From Sedimentisphaerales bacterium (GTDB lineage Bacteria; Planctomycetota; Phycisphaerae; Sedimentisphaerales; SM23-30): a stretch of DNA of 64,000 bases. Where the stretch lies: the NCBI GenBank assembly GCA_028281535.1, contig JANQJS010000048.1, positions 41,164 through 105,163 on the forward strand, in the 5' to 3' direction. The position numbers and the translations under genes are program-made. This document shows positions 1 to 6,864 of this stretch, in pieces (positions within the stretch are counted from its first letter, which is position 1; each line of letters begins with the position of its first letter). The notes beneath the pieces were generated by a model that searched no databases, was not told where the DNA came from, and saw only the letters and a list, made by a program, of their open reading frames with translations.

Positions 1-783
1 GCAGATCTGATATTACCTGCGGCAACATGGGGTGAAAAACAAGGATCATACACAAACAGTGAACGCCGCGTGAGTGTCGCAAACAAAGCGATCGATCCAC
101 CCGGTTTAGCAAAATCAGACTTCGAGATTTTTCAGGACTTGAGTTTGTGGCTTGGTAAAAAGGAAATGCTCTACCCAGGCTGGACATCCACAGACGATGC
201 CTTTGAAGAAATGCGTAAAATCTCCAAAGGTCGCCTCTGTGACTACAGTGGAATTACCAAAGAGAAAAAAGCCAATGGTGGTGTACAATGGCCATGCAAC
301 GATAAATACCCTGATGGCTGTGACAGCCTTTATTCAGATGGCATCTTTCAAACAGAATCAGGAAAAGCGAAACTCCTTTTTACAGAAAGTGAGCCTCTAC
401 CAGAAAGCACCTCAAACAGCTTCCGCTTAATTCTAAATACAGGCCGCACGGTTGAACATTGGCACACAAGAACCAAAACAGGCAATGTTGAACTTTTAAA
501 TAAATTATCACCTGAAGCCTGGGTCGAAGTCAATCCGCGCACGGCAAAACATAATGGTATTCGCCAGCAAGACAAAGTGTCATTGATCTCTCCACGTGGG
601 CGTATCGACGACATCCTTGTCCGTATTACCGAAACCATCCATCCTGACCATGTTTTCATGCCCTTTCACTTTGCTGAAAAATGCATTAATAAACTAACGT
701 TCCCTGCGTTCGATCCGAAATCAGGTGAACCGAACTACAAACAATGCGCTGTTCGTATCGAACGGTATGATCCACCAAGTTAA
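1..783 (+). CDS. nasA: Assimilatory nitrate reductase catalytic subunit (C-terminal part)
   Basis: The frame is open from base 1, so this is the last 260 residues of a larger molybdopterin enzyme that begins outside the window. A GTG at 70 would be only an internal codon. Visible family landmarks are the segment LPAATWGEKQGSYTNSERR, the motif TGRTVEHWHT, and the final domain ending in FDPKSGEPNYKQCAVRIE. This combination is typical of NasA/NarB-type nitrate reductases, which reduce nitrate to nitrite in the cytoplasm with bis-MGD and an Fe-S cluster. The cofactor-binding N-terminus is off-window, so a related formate-dehydrogenase-like oxidoreductase cannot be fully excluded. The next gene starts 49 bases downstream on the same strand. 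Confidence 0.82.
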   Translation, partial: ADLILPAATWGEKQGSYTNSERRVSVANKAIDPPGLAKSDFEIFQDLSLWLGKKEMLYPGWTSTDDAFEEMRKISKGRLCDYSGITKEKKANGGVQWPCNDKYPDGCDSLYSDGIFQTESGKAKLLFTESEPLPESTSNSFRLILNTGRTVEHWHTRTKTGNVELLNKLSPEAWVEVNPRTAKHNGIRQQDKVSLISPRGRIDDILVRITETIHPDHVFMPFHFAEKCINKLTFPAFDPKSGEPNYKQCAVRIERYDPPS

Positions 784-832
784 GAACCCTCTATTGGCCT
801 GATAATATTTTTCTGGTATACTTATAGATGCC

Positions 833-1879
833 ATGAAAACAATAGAGCTTACGAGCATTAAAACACTTCAAATCAGCCAGGCACCTACTCCCCAGATAAA
901 AGAGGATACGGATGTGCTTTTAAAAGTGGAATGCGTTGGTGTCTGCGGCAGTGATATCCATTATTACGAAACAGGCCGAATAGGCTCTCAGATCGTTAAT
1001 TTTCCTTACCGTATTGGTCATGAATTTTCAGCTACCGTTGTTGATACCGGTAAATCAGTTACAAGGGTAAAAATTGGCGACCAGGTAGCTGTTGATCCAG
1101 CCATGCCCTGCTATCGATGTGACCAGTGCCTGACCGGTAGAGAAAATACCTGCCGGGAGTTGCTTTTCCTAGGTTGTCCTGGACAAGCCCCTGGTTGTTT
1201 ATGTGAATATATCGTTATGCCTGAAGGAAGTGTATTCCCAACCCATGGTAAAATCTCTTTGGAAAAAGCTGCTCTTGTCGAACCGCTATCCATTGGTGTG
1301 TATGCACTCAAGCAAGCTCACTTGCAACCAAGCAGTTCACTTGCCATATTAGGCTCAGGTCCCATCGGCCTTTGCGTACTCATCGCGGCACTTGCACAAG
1401 GACATAAAGAAATTTACATGACCGATGTTATTAAAGAACGTGTTCAGCTTGCTAACAAAGGTGGCGCTCTCTGGTCAGGAAATCCAAAACAGCAAGATGT
1501 GACAAATGAAATCATTGCTCGATCACAAGGAGGTGTCGATGCCGTCTTTGAATGTGCTGGCCAACAGGAAACACTGGATCAAGCCATTGACATTTTAAAA
1601 CCTGGCGGCAAATTATCGATCGTAGGAATTCCCCGTGAAAGCAAATGGTCATTCAGCGTCGATCTCGGCCGTAGGAAAGAAATCACTCTGATCAATGTTA
1701 GACGACAAAATCAGTGCATGCAACAAGCCATAGATATTATTGCAGAAAACAAAGTGCAAACCGATTTCATGTTAACCCATCAGTTCCCATTTGAAAACAC
1801 ATCCCAGGCATTTAATTGCGTAGCAAATTACCAGGATGGCGTAGCTAAAGCAATTATTCACATTAGTAAATCTAAATAA
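833..1879 (+). CDS. Zinc-dependent medium-chain alcohol/polyol dehydrogenase
   Basis: This is a 348-residue member of the MDR superfamily. The catalytic zinc site is visible as CGSDIHY near residue 40 and the GHE motif near 63. The structural zinc site has four cysteines spaced as in CYRCDQCLTGRENTC near 92-106. A Rossmann motif, LGSGPIGLCV, sits near 170 and binds NAD(P). The GSDIHYYETGRIG stretch resembles sorbitol, xylitol and threonine dehydrogenases, so the substrate is probably a polyol or amino alcohol, but it cannot be fixed from sequence. The gene follows the nitrate reductase closely and may share its transcript, although no functional link is obvious. Confidence 0.85.
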   Translation: MKTIELTSIKTLQISQAPTPQIKEDTDVLLKVECVGVCGSDIHYYETGRIGSQIVNFPYRIGHEFSATVVDTGKSVTRVKIGDQVAVDPAMPCYRCDQCLTGRENTCRELLFLGCPGQAPGCLCEYIVMPEGSVFPTHGKISLEKAALVEPLSIGVYALKQAHLQPSSSLAILGSGPIGLCVLIAALAQGHKEIYMTDVIKERVQLANKGGALWSGNPKQQDVTNEIIARSQGGVDAVFECAGQQETLDQAIDILKPGGKLSIVGIPRESKWSFSVDLGRRKEITLINVRRQNQCMQQAIDIIAENKVQTDFMLTHQFPFENTSQAFNCVANYQDGVAKAIIHISKSK

Positions 1880-2161
1880 CCCACCCATTTTCACATCTTC
1901 ACAAATTAACAGAGGCTGTTCCTATTCAAAATACGATATAGAACATTTCGTATCAATAACAAGAAACTATTAAAGTTCTAAGCAAAAATTAGCACTTGAA
2001 ACGCAACAATTTAATCGAAAAATCAAAAATTATTTAGTGGCTTAAATCACCTATGTCCTATAAAATAGCCGCTATTGCAGTTCTATTCCCTTGTTTATCA
2101 ATAAGTTAAAGAGCTGCCAACATTAGTACGTGACTATGACTTTTTTTGCTGAAAATTGCAG
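1880..2161. other. AT-rich intergenic stretch
   Basis: This is the first part of a 677-base gap between the dehydrogenase and the next lipoprotein gene. I see no credible coding frame or strong hairpin here. The second part of the gap holds a promoter, a structured RNA candidate and a terminator, listed separately. Confidence 0.5.
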
Positions 2162-2189
2162 TTGACAAAGTCTGTGGAAGAGGTAAAAT
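2162..2189 (+). promoter_or_regulatory. Sigma-70-type promoter for the 2196-2358 RNA
   Basis: A perfect -35 hexamer TTGACA (2162-2167) is followed, after a 16-base spacer, by TAAAAT (2184-2189). The predicted transcription start is near 2196. No open reading frame follows directly, and an intrinsic terminator lies about 160 bases downstream, so the unit looks like a free-standing small RNA gene. Confidence 0.6.
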
Positions 2190-2195
2190 ATAGAC

Positions 2196-2358
2196 ATGAA
2201 AATTGAATAAAGATTTGATCTCGACCGGCCCGATGGTAACTGGTTTTCCCCTCCTATTCCCCGACCGTCCAGCTGCTATCGGGCAACATTTTAAAATGTT
2301 GATTTCGCCGGTTTAACATAAATCAATTAAGTGTCGTCAATTTGGCGACACTTTTTTT
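2196..2358 (+). ncRNA. Candidate small RNA with a C-rich exposed loop
   Basis: The unit has its own promoter and a strong terminator and lacks a convincing ORF. Predicted pairing by eye: an outer ACCG/CGGT clamp (2224-2227 with 2309-2312); an arm GCCCGAT (2228-2234) with ATCGGGC (2278-2284); inside it CTGG/CCAG; and a perfect 18-base palindrome at 2284-2301. The first arm presents a long loop containing CCCCTCC and CCCC (2248-2262), complementary to Shine-Dalgarno sequences. That design is known from regulatory sRNAs with CCUCC or UCCC loops. I do not recognise an Rfam family, and function is inferred only from layout. Confidence 0.5.
2329..2358 (+). terminator. Intrinsic terminator of the candidate sRNA
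   Basis: AAGTGTCG (2329-2336) and CGACACTT (2346-2353) form a perfect 8-bp stem with a 9-base loop. The 3' arm runs directly into a T-run. Confidence 0.8.
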
Positions 2359-2428
2359 ATGCGCAGAAAAACACTTCCCCTATTCAGTCCTCTCATTGGT
2401 ATGACCAAATTCATGATACTTTACATAT

Positions 2429-2447
2429 AAAAATAATTATCATCATA
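2429..2447. promoter_or_regulatory. Weak Fur-box-like sequence
   Basis: The 19-mer here matches the classical Fur consensus at about 13 of 19 positions by eye. It lies 29 bases upstream of the -35 element of the SYLF lipoprotein gene. The region is AT-rich, so chance similarity is likely. Confidence 0.2.
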
Positions 2448-2475
2448 TTTATGTCCATTATCACAATCTAGAAAA

Positions 2476-2504
2476 TTGACATCTTCACCGCACTGGTTTA
2501 CAGT
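2476..2504 (+). promoter_or_regulatory. Promoter of the SYLF lipoprotein gene
   Basis: TTGACA (2476-2481), a 17-base spacer, then TACAGT (2499-2504). The start codon at 2557 is preceded by a GGAG ribosome-binding site. The two lipoprotein genes at 2557 and 3146 may be co-transcribed from here. Confidence 0.5.
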
Positions 2505-2556
2505 GTCTGCCATAAGAGAAAAAAACTAAATGACAAAATAAGTTTGGAGATCAAAA

Positions 2557-3108
2557 ATGAAACACATGATACCAATGATGTTAATTCTAGCCATAACATT
2601 TACAGTAGGATGTACTACTGTTCCTAAAACAGAAACCAAACGAAAAATATTGGAAATGGAAGTCCAGGAAGCCATCGAAATCTTTAAACAAACCGATCCT
2701 GAACTAAATCACTATTTTAAAAATTCATATGGATATGCTGTTCTGCCAAAAATTTTCAAAGGTGGATTTTGGGTTGGCGGCGCTCATGGCAAAGGACTTG
2801 TCTATAAAAAAGGTCGCATGACAGGCTATTGTGCAATGTCTCAGGCCACACTCGGTTTTTCCTTTGGCGGTGAATATTTTAGAGAAATTATTTTCTTTAA
2901 AGACAAAGTCGATTTTGAAAAATTCCTGGAAGAAGAATACACTTTTTCAGCTCAAGTCTCAGCCGTTGCTCTAGAATCAGGAGCTGCAGCGAAAGCAGAC
3001 TATAAAGATGGTATGCTGGTCATCGTGCAAACGGACAAAGGGTTAATGATCGACGCCTCTATTGGCGGACAAAAATTTCGCTATACCCCGAAAAATCTCG
3101 TCGATTAA
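2557..3108 (+). CDS. SYLF/Ysc84-domain lipoprotein
   Basis: The 183-residue protein begins with a lipoprotein signal ending TVGC, with Cys19 as the lipidation site. The rest matches the SYLF (DUF500/Ysc84) fold. Landmarks are the segment YGYAVLPKIFKGGFWVGGAHGKG followed by a shortened glycine-rich strand set and QVSAVALESGAAAKADY. SYLF domains bind phosphoinositides in eukaryotes, while bacterial members are envelope proteins of unclear role. The neighbouring downstream gene also encodes a small lipoprotein, 37 bases away, so the two probably form an envelope operon. Confidence 0.85.
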   Translation: MKHMIPMMLILAITFTVGCTTVPKTETKRKILEMEVQEAIEIFKQTDPELNHYFKNSYGYAVLPKIFKGGFWVGGAHGKGLVYKKGRMTGYCAMSQATLGFSFGGEYFREIIFFKDKVDFEKFLEEEYTFSAQVSAVALESGAAAKADYKDGMLVIVQTDKGLMIDASIGGQKFRYTPKNLVD

Positions 3109-3145
3109 ATAGCAAACTTATTCAATCATATTCAGGAGAGTCATA

Positions 3146-3769
3146 ATGACAAAATCCTCAAACATAATAGTCTGTTTACTATCTGCAATTACTCTATGTG
3201 GTTGCGAAGCTAATCGTATAGCTAAGACAGGATTTATTAGTGATTACACCAGGCTGGAAGCACAATCAGATACCAGCTATCAATATCTGCCTGACGATAG
3301 TGTATTATCTAAATATGACAAATTTATCGTCGAACCTGTAAAAGTCTATTTCCACGAAGGCTCAGAAGCAAAAAAAGAGAAAATTTCACGTGATGATGTA
3401 AGCAAAATGAAACGGTATATGGAGCATGCCATCAGCAAGGTCATTTGGAGCCACTATGAAGTCGTGCAAAACCCGGGTCCAAATGTCGCCATTTTAAGAA
3501 CGGCCATTACGGACTTGAAAAAATCTGAAATCCTCCAAAACGTCATGCCTCCAACCAAACTGATTGGCACTGGACTCGGTGGCGTCTCACTTGAAGCAGA
3601 GCTAATCGATTCAGTAACAGGTAAACAAATCGGAGCCATTATTGAATCACAAATTGGTGATCGTTTATCTTTTGATGGATTGAATGAATGGGGAGATGCC
3701 AAAAACATTATGGACGACTGGGCCACACGCTTGCAAAATCGCCTAGATCGAGCACATGGCTATCAGTAA
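3146..3769 (+). CDS. DUF3313-type lipoprotein
   Basis: This 207-residue protein has a signal peptide ending in a lipobox LCGC with Cys20. The mature part starts with FISDYTRLEAQ and contains YDKFIVEPVKVYF, both characteristic of the DUF3313 family of outer-membrane-associated lipoproteins. Further on, ITDLKKSE and GGVSLEAELIDSVTGKQIGA match the family's second half. Function is unknown for the family. A good AGGAG ribosome-binding site precedes the ATG. It is probably in an operon with the SYLF lipoprotein. Confidence 0.8.
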   Translation: MTKSSNIIVCLLSAITLCGCEANRIAKTGFISDYTRLEAQSDTSYQYLPDDSVLSKYDKFIVEPVKVYFHEGSEAKKEKISRDDVSKMKRYMEHAISKVIWSHYEVVQNPGPNVAILRTAITDLKKSEILQNVMPPTKLIGTGLGGVSLEAELIDSVTGKQIGAIIESQIGDRLSFDGLNEWGDAKNIMDDWATRLQNRLDRAHGYQ

Positions 3770-3790
3770 GATAAGAAAAAGAATAATCAC

Positions 3791-3860
3791 TGGACTGTAC
3801 CCAAAAATTGTACTCATTTCAAAAGGTCATATTGAGGATTTCAAGGTGATGATTAGACAA
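3791..3860 (+). repeat. Possible insertion-sequence end remnant
   Basis: TGGACTGTACCCAAAAATTG and the bases after it resemble the left ends of IS3-family elements as I remember them. No transposase frame follows, so at most this is a scar. A loosely similar TGGCCTGCACCCCAAAATCT occurs at 14235 in the island. Confidence 0.25.
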
Positions 3861-3870
3861 TGATCGAGGC

Positions 3871-3899
3871 TTGCATGACACCATCGACTGTTGTATAAT
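3871..3899 (+). promoter_or_regulatory. Promoter of the methyltransferase gene
   Basis: TTGCAT (3871-3876), a 17-base spacer and a perfect TATAAT (3894-3899). The start codon it serves is at 4006, leaving a leader of about 100 bases. Confidence 0.55.
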
Positions 3900-4005
3900 C
3901 AAACAAACAGACCTTTATAAACACATGTGAAATAAATACTTTTTACTCCTATTCAATTTTTAGGGGTGTGGCTAAAATGTATTTCTCTTTATGGAAAAAT
4001 AATAT

Positions 4006-4818
4006 ATGGAAAATATGGACATATATTTCTCAGGCAAAAAACTCTATGGCGACGATTTCACAATAGAGCAAATTGAACAATGGTATCTTGACGAAAAGGA
4101 AGGATACTCCAGTCTTGTTGAAAAAAAAACCAGCTATACTTACAGTTACCATCGATCTAATCAATATTACGGATTTAAATATCTCAAAGGCCAGCATTTT
4201 AAAAGTGCATTAGGCTTTGGCAGCGCCTACGGCGATGAATTCAAACCAATTGCCTCCCAGATAGACAAACTAACCATTATCGACCCATCTGATCGATTTA
4301 AAAAAACAACCATTCATGGCATACCAACGGATTATATTCAACCTAACACAAATGGTTTGCTAGATTTTGAAGATAATAGTTTTGACCTAATTACCTGCCT
4401 AGGGGTTCTCCATCACATCCCAAATGTCACAACAGTCGTACAAGAACTTCATCGATGCTTAACGGATGGTGGCTTTGCCTTAATTCGCGAACCTATTGTA
4501 TCAATGGGAGATTGGAGATACCAAAGAGGAAACTTAACCAAAAGAGAAAGAGGAATCCCCTACGATATATTCAGAGAAATAATTCAATCCTCTGGTTTTG
4601 AAATTGTCAAAGAAAGTTTTTGTATGTGCCCTCTAATTGCCAGACTTTGGGGCAAAATGAATCGCTATGCATATAACAGCCATATAGGAACCTGGCTTGA
4701 TGCCCAACTGTGCTATCTACTTAAATGGAATAAACGTTATCACCCTCAAAACACAATCCAAAAAATAAAACCCGCATCAATATATTATGTCTTATCCAAA
4801 CCAACTCATCCTTCTTAA
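4006..4818 (+). CDS. Class I SAM-dependent methyltransferase
   Basis: The 270-residue protein has a Methyltransf_11-type core. The glycine-rich motif I region is LGFGSAYGDEF near residue 65. The acidic motif is replaced by LTIIDPS near 90, and FDLITCLGVLHHIPN near 125-140 is the post-I/motif II signature shared by small-molecule methyltransferases. The substrate cannot be predicted. It is the last host gene before the genomic island and ends about 200 bases from the left attachment site. Another ATG three codons downstream (4015) is also possible. Confidence 0.75.
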   Translation: MENMDIYFSGKKLYGDDFTIEQIEQWYLDEKEGYSSLVEKKTSYTYSYHRSNQYYGFKYLKGQHFKSALGFGSAYGDEFKPIASQIDKLTIIDPSDRFKKTTIHGIPTDYIQPNTNGLLDFEDNSFDLITCLGVLHHIPNVTTVVQELHRCLTDGGFALIREPIVSMGDWRYQRGNLTKRERGIPYDIFREIIQSSGFEIVKESFCMCPLIARLWGKMNRYAYNSHIGTWLDAQLCYLLKWNKRYHPQNTIQKIKPASIYYVLSKPTHPS

Positions 4819-5019
4819 GTTTTTTAGTTAATAATCCATACACCACCAAATCATAATGACCTGAGCTCCAGCCCTTGCATTTAAGCAACCATTCATAATT
4901 TTTGACCAAGATTCTACAAATTATGTTGCGCATTATGACCAAAATCTATAGCATAGCGATTCACCTTATAGAGAAAAATTGAATATTGATAATATGTATA
5001 AATTTGTGATGGAAATGAG
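4819..5019. other. Host flank beside the left island junction
   Basis: No gene is visible. Before integration this DNA lay directly downstream of tRNA-Gly, because the island split the tRNA gene and moved its original 3' half to 5020-5069. Confidence 0.6.
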
Positions 5020-5069
5020 AAAAGCGGGTGATGGGAATCGAACCCACACAACCAGCTTGGAAGGCTGGG
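5020..5069. repeat. attL: displaced 3' half of tRNA-Gly
   Basis: This 50-bp direct repeat matches 19604-19653 with one mismatch, which falls in the variable loop of the tRNA. It covers the acceptor 3' strand, T arm and anticodon arm only, so it is not a functional tRNA. Confidence 0.92.
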
Positions 5070-5275
5070 AGGCCACTGACATAAACGAGTGCAAACCCAA
5101 TCATTTAGGATCTGACCCTATTCAACTGACAGCGCCTGGTACAGCGCACCTTACAAAAAACAACCAATTTGACCCGGATTTAAGCTTATTGCTTCAGCTT
5201 TGGCCTAAACTCCCGTCACCGATCAAGGAGAGTATTATAATCATTGCAAAAAATACTTTAAAGGGTAAAATTTGA
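5070..5275 (+). pseudogene. Detached C-terminal tail of the island integrase
   Basis: The frame running out of the att core encodes EGWEATDINECKPNHLG and onward to LLLQLWPKLPSPIKESI before a stop at 5273-5275. The same frame enters the att core from the integrase at the other end of the island. If the island circularised, bases 19653 and 5070 would join in frame and the integrase would finish with this tail, giving about 546 residues. The short tryptophan/leucine-rich end resembles tails I associate with planctomycete integrases. In the integrated state this is an orphaned exon-like piece. Confidence 0.7.
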
Positions 5276-5291
5276 TTTTACCGCTATCTCT

Positions 5292-5320
5292 TTGCTAGAG
5301 AAGTGGTTAATACTAATAAT
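5292..5320 (+). promoter_or_regulatory. Possible promoter left of the structured RNA
   Basis: TTGCTA (5292-5297) is followed after 16-17 bases by TAATAAT (5314-5320). It would drive plus-strand transcription through the structured region into the gene at 5606. The match is moderate in an AT-rich setting. Confidence 0.35.
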
Positions 5321-5364
5321 CATTAAAACAGGAGTTTTTAAATTCATATGGGCTAATACCCCCT

Positions 5365-5395
5365 ACTTAAAATTAAATTGACGCGTGTGCGTCAA
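5365..5395 (-). terminator. Hairpin terminator next to the rod RNA
   Basis: TTGACGC and GCGTCAA (5378-5395) form a 7-bp stem with a 4-base loop. On the minus strand the stem is followed by a T-rich tract. Confidence 0.5.
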
Positions 5396-5554
5396 GTCTG
5401 CTTTCCGAAATTCTACCACATGAGTCTTAGCGGCTCAAATCCACAATAGCAGTACTTGAACCGCGCTCCCGATATGGGAGCGTCGGCTGTGTATTGTCTT
5501 GTGGACCCTGTGGTAGGGGTTTCGGAAGCAATTATGGTTCGGCGCTCCTTTTTT
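5368..5554. ncRNA. Long rod-shaped structured RNA (6S-like or leader), strand unresolved
   Basis: Arms of 22 bases at 5399-5420 and 5509-5530 pair almost fully, using one bulge and G-U pairs. Inside are a side hairpin TGAGTC/GGCTCA (5421-5437), a second stem CCACAATAGCAG with CTGTGTATTGTCTTGTGG, and an apical GCTCCC/GGGAGC hairpin (5465-5481). A rod with a central asymmetric bubble is the shape of 6S RNA. On the minus strand the rod is followed at once by a terminator (5378-5395). On the plus strand CGGCGCTCC (5540-5548) precedes six Ts and can pair with GGAGCGTCG (5477-5485), competing with the apical hairpin as an attenuator would. I cannot choose between the two readings. Confidence 0.5.
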
Positions 5555-5605
5555 ATGCGCCTATAGATGAGAAACTACGGAAAAAAATTTATAAGGAGAA
5601 TTAAA

Positions 5606-6001
5606 ATGAATAAACTTCAAAAAGAGCAATTAATATATAGTATCATTACCGTTATTGTTGGAATTGCTGTTATACTCTATATTGCCCAATCCAATCTTAG
5701 CAGTAAACCCAAAGCAAAACAGGCTAACAAAAACACCTATAAAGGAAGTAAGCAAGCAGCATGGGAAAGAGCAAAACAATATGTTAAGTTTAATTTAAAA
5801 TCCCCTGGCAGTGCAGATTTTGGCGGTTTATATGAGCAAAATTACAAAATCAATGTTTCTGCCAAAGGCTCCGTATATACAGTAAGAGGATGGGTCGATT
5901 CTCAAAATGGCTTTGGGGCATTAATACGGACAAATTTTAAGATTAAATTAGAATATAAAGATGAGGATTGGAAAATTATTTCAGGACCAGAATTTTACTA
6001 A
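5606..6001 (+). CDS. Small membrane-anchored protein of unknown function
   Basis: I start at ATG 5606 because AAGGAG lies 8 bases upstream; a longer frame from 5567 would overlap the structured leader. The 131-residue product has one N-terminal transmembrane helix (about residues 9-28) and a Lys/Asn-rich linker. A soluble domain follows, with AWERAKQYVKFNLKSPGSADF and YTVRGWVDSQNGFGA. Similar short domains occur in small predicted envelope and phage-associated proteins of unknown role, as I recall. It is the leftmost island gene and follows the structured RNA directly. I do not recognise a specific function. Confidence 0.6.
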   Translation: MNKLQKEQLIYSIITVIVGIAVILYIAQSNLSSKPKAKQANKNTYKGSKQAAWERAKQYVKFNLKSPGSADFGGLYEQNYKINVSAKGSVYTVRGWVDSQNGFGALIRTNFKIKLEYKDEDWKIISGPEFY

Positions 6002-6151
6002 AAATCGCTATTTACATCTAAATTAACTGATATACATTAAGTACCATCAGAATAAGCCCTGCTTTAAACATGTTCAGAAATGGTTTTATATGCCAATGCC
6101 AGTACTATCACACGCTATGATCACTATAGCCCCTCAAAAATTGCCCAACAT

Positions 6152-6652
6152 TTAAGAGAAGCCATCGACCATACAATTAAATTCTTCAAGTACATCGACT
6201 AATCTACATAATGACTGAGCAGTACGAGGACACACATACTTGTAGCTTGGCACAGAATAAGTATTCCCTGGCTTAACTATATCGCTTACATATGAAGCAT
6301 ACTCACGTAATAGGCTAGTCTCTTGAAGACCAACTGTTATAACCAAACAAGTGCTGTCTTGGATAATCGCATTACCAGCATTTATCCAGCCTAATATTTT
6401 TCTACTGGTAGGAAAATTGAATAAAAGCACCTGAATTGAGCTATCTTCATTGACTTCAATAATTATAGGGCAGAACCAAGAATAAAGCTCGTTGTTCGCC
6501 CCATAGTCACATTGCTTGTCACGATCATCAACTATAAACCTATTGCTTTTACTAAGATTCTTTATTCTTTTATCCGCAAAGCCTCCATACTCTTCGAAAA
6601 GATGAGATTTAAGTTTAATATTATTTGATTGCGAATTATGTTCTGTAGACAT
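6152..6652 (-). CDS. Hypothetical island protein downstream of the Gabija pair
   Basis: This is a 166-residue soluble protein with no signal peptide or membrane segment. Mixed alpha/beta character is suggested by strands such as FCPIIIEVNEDSSIQVLLFN and CLVITVG. It lies 212 bases downstream of gajB on the same strand, with a small AT-rich gap. It may be an accessory to the defence block or an independent cargo gene. I recognise no family. The ATG at 6652 is the first in a clean frame. Confidence 0.5.
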   Translation of the reverse strand: MSTEHNSQSNNIKLKSHLFEEYGGFADKRIKNLSKSNRFIVDDRDKQCDYGANNELYSWFCPIIIEVNEDSSIQVLLFNFPTSRKILGWINAGNAIIQDSTCLVITVGLQETSLLREYASYVSDIVKPGNTYSVPSYKYVCPRTAQSLCRLVDVLEEFNCMVDGFS

Positions 6653-6864
6653 AGCTTTTTCCCTAAAATAATAGTAATTTTATTGAAGTAATTATATTAA
6701 TTTATCAGTTCATTATCCATGGATATATCCTGATCCGCTTTCTCAATAACTTTCTGAAGAATCTAGTACATTAACTCAGCACTCATAATTAATACTAAAT
6801 AACCCTACTTCTTACGAATATTTAATATAAATACAAATGTTGTATTACATTCAGTATATTCAAT

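Noticed and set aside
5024..5070. A second tRNA-Gly gene
   Set aside because: Only the 3' half from the acceptor to the anticodon arm is present; the D arm and 5' acceptor strand are missing.
4979..5275. A 98-codon plus-strand frame as a stand-alone gene
   Set aside because: Its first 14 codons are host DNA, the middle is antisense to the tRNA half, and the end is the detached integrase tail. It is a junction product with no ribosome-binding site.
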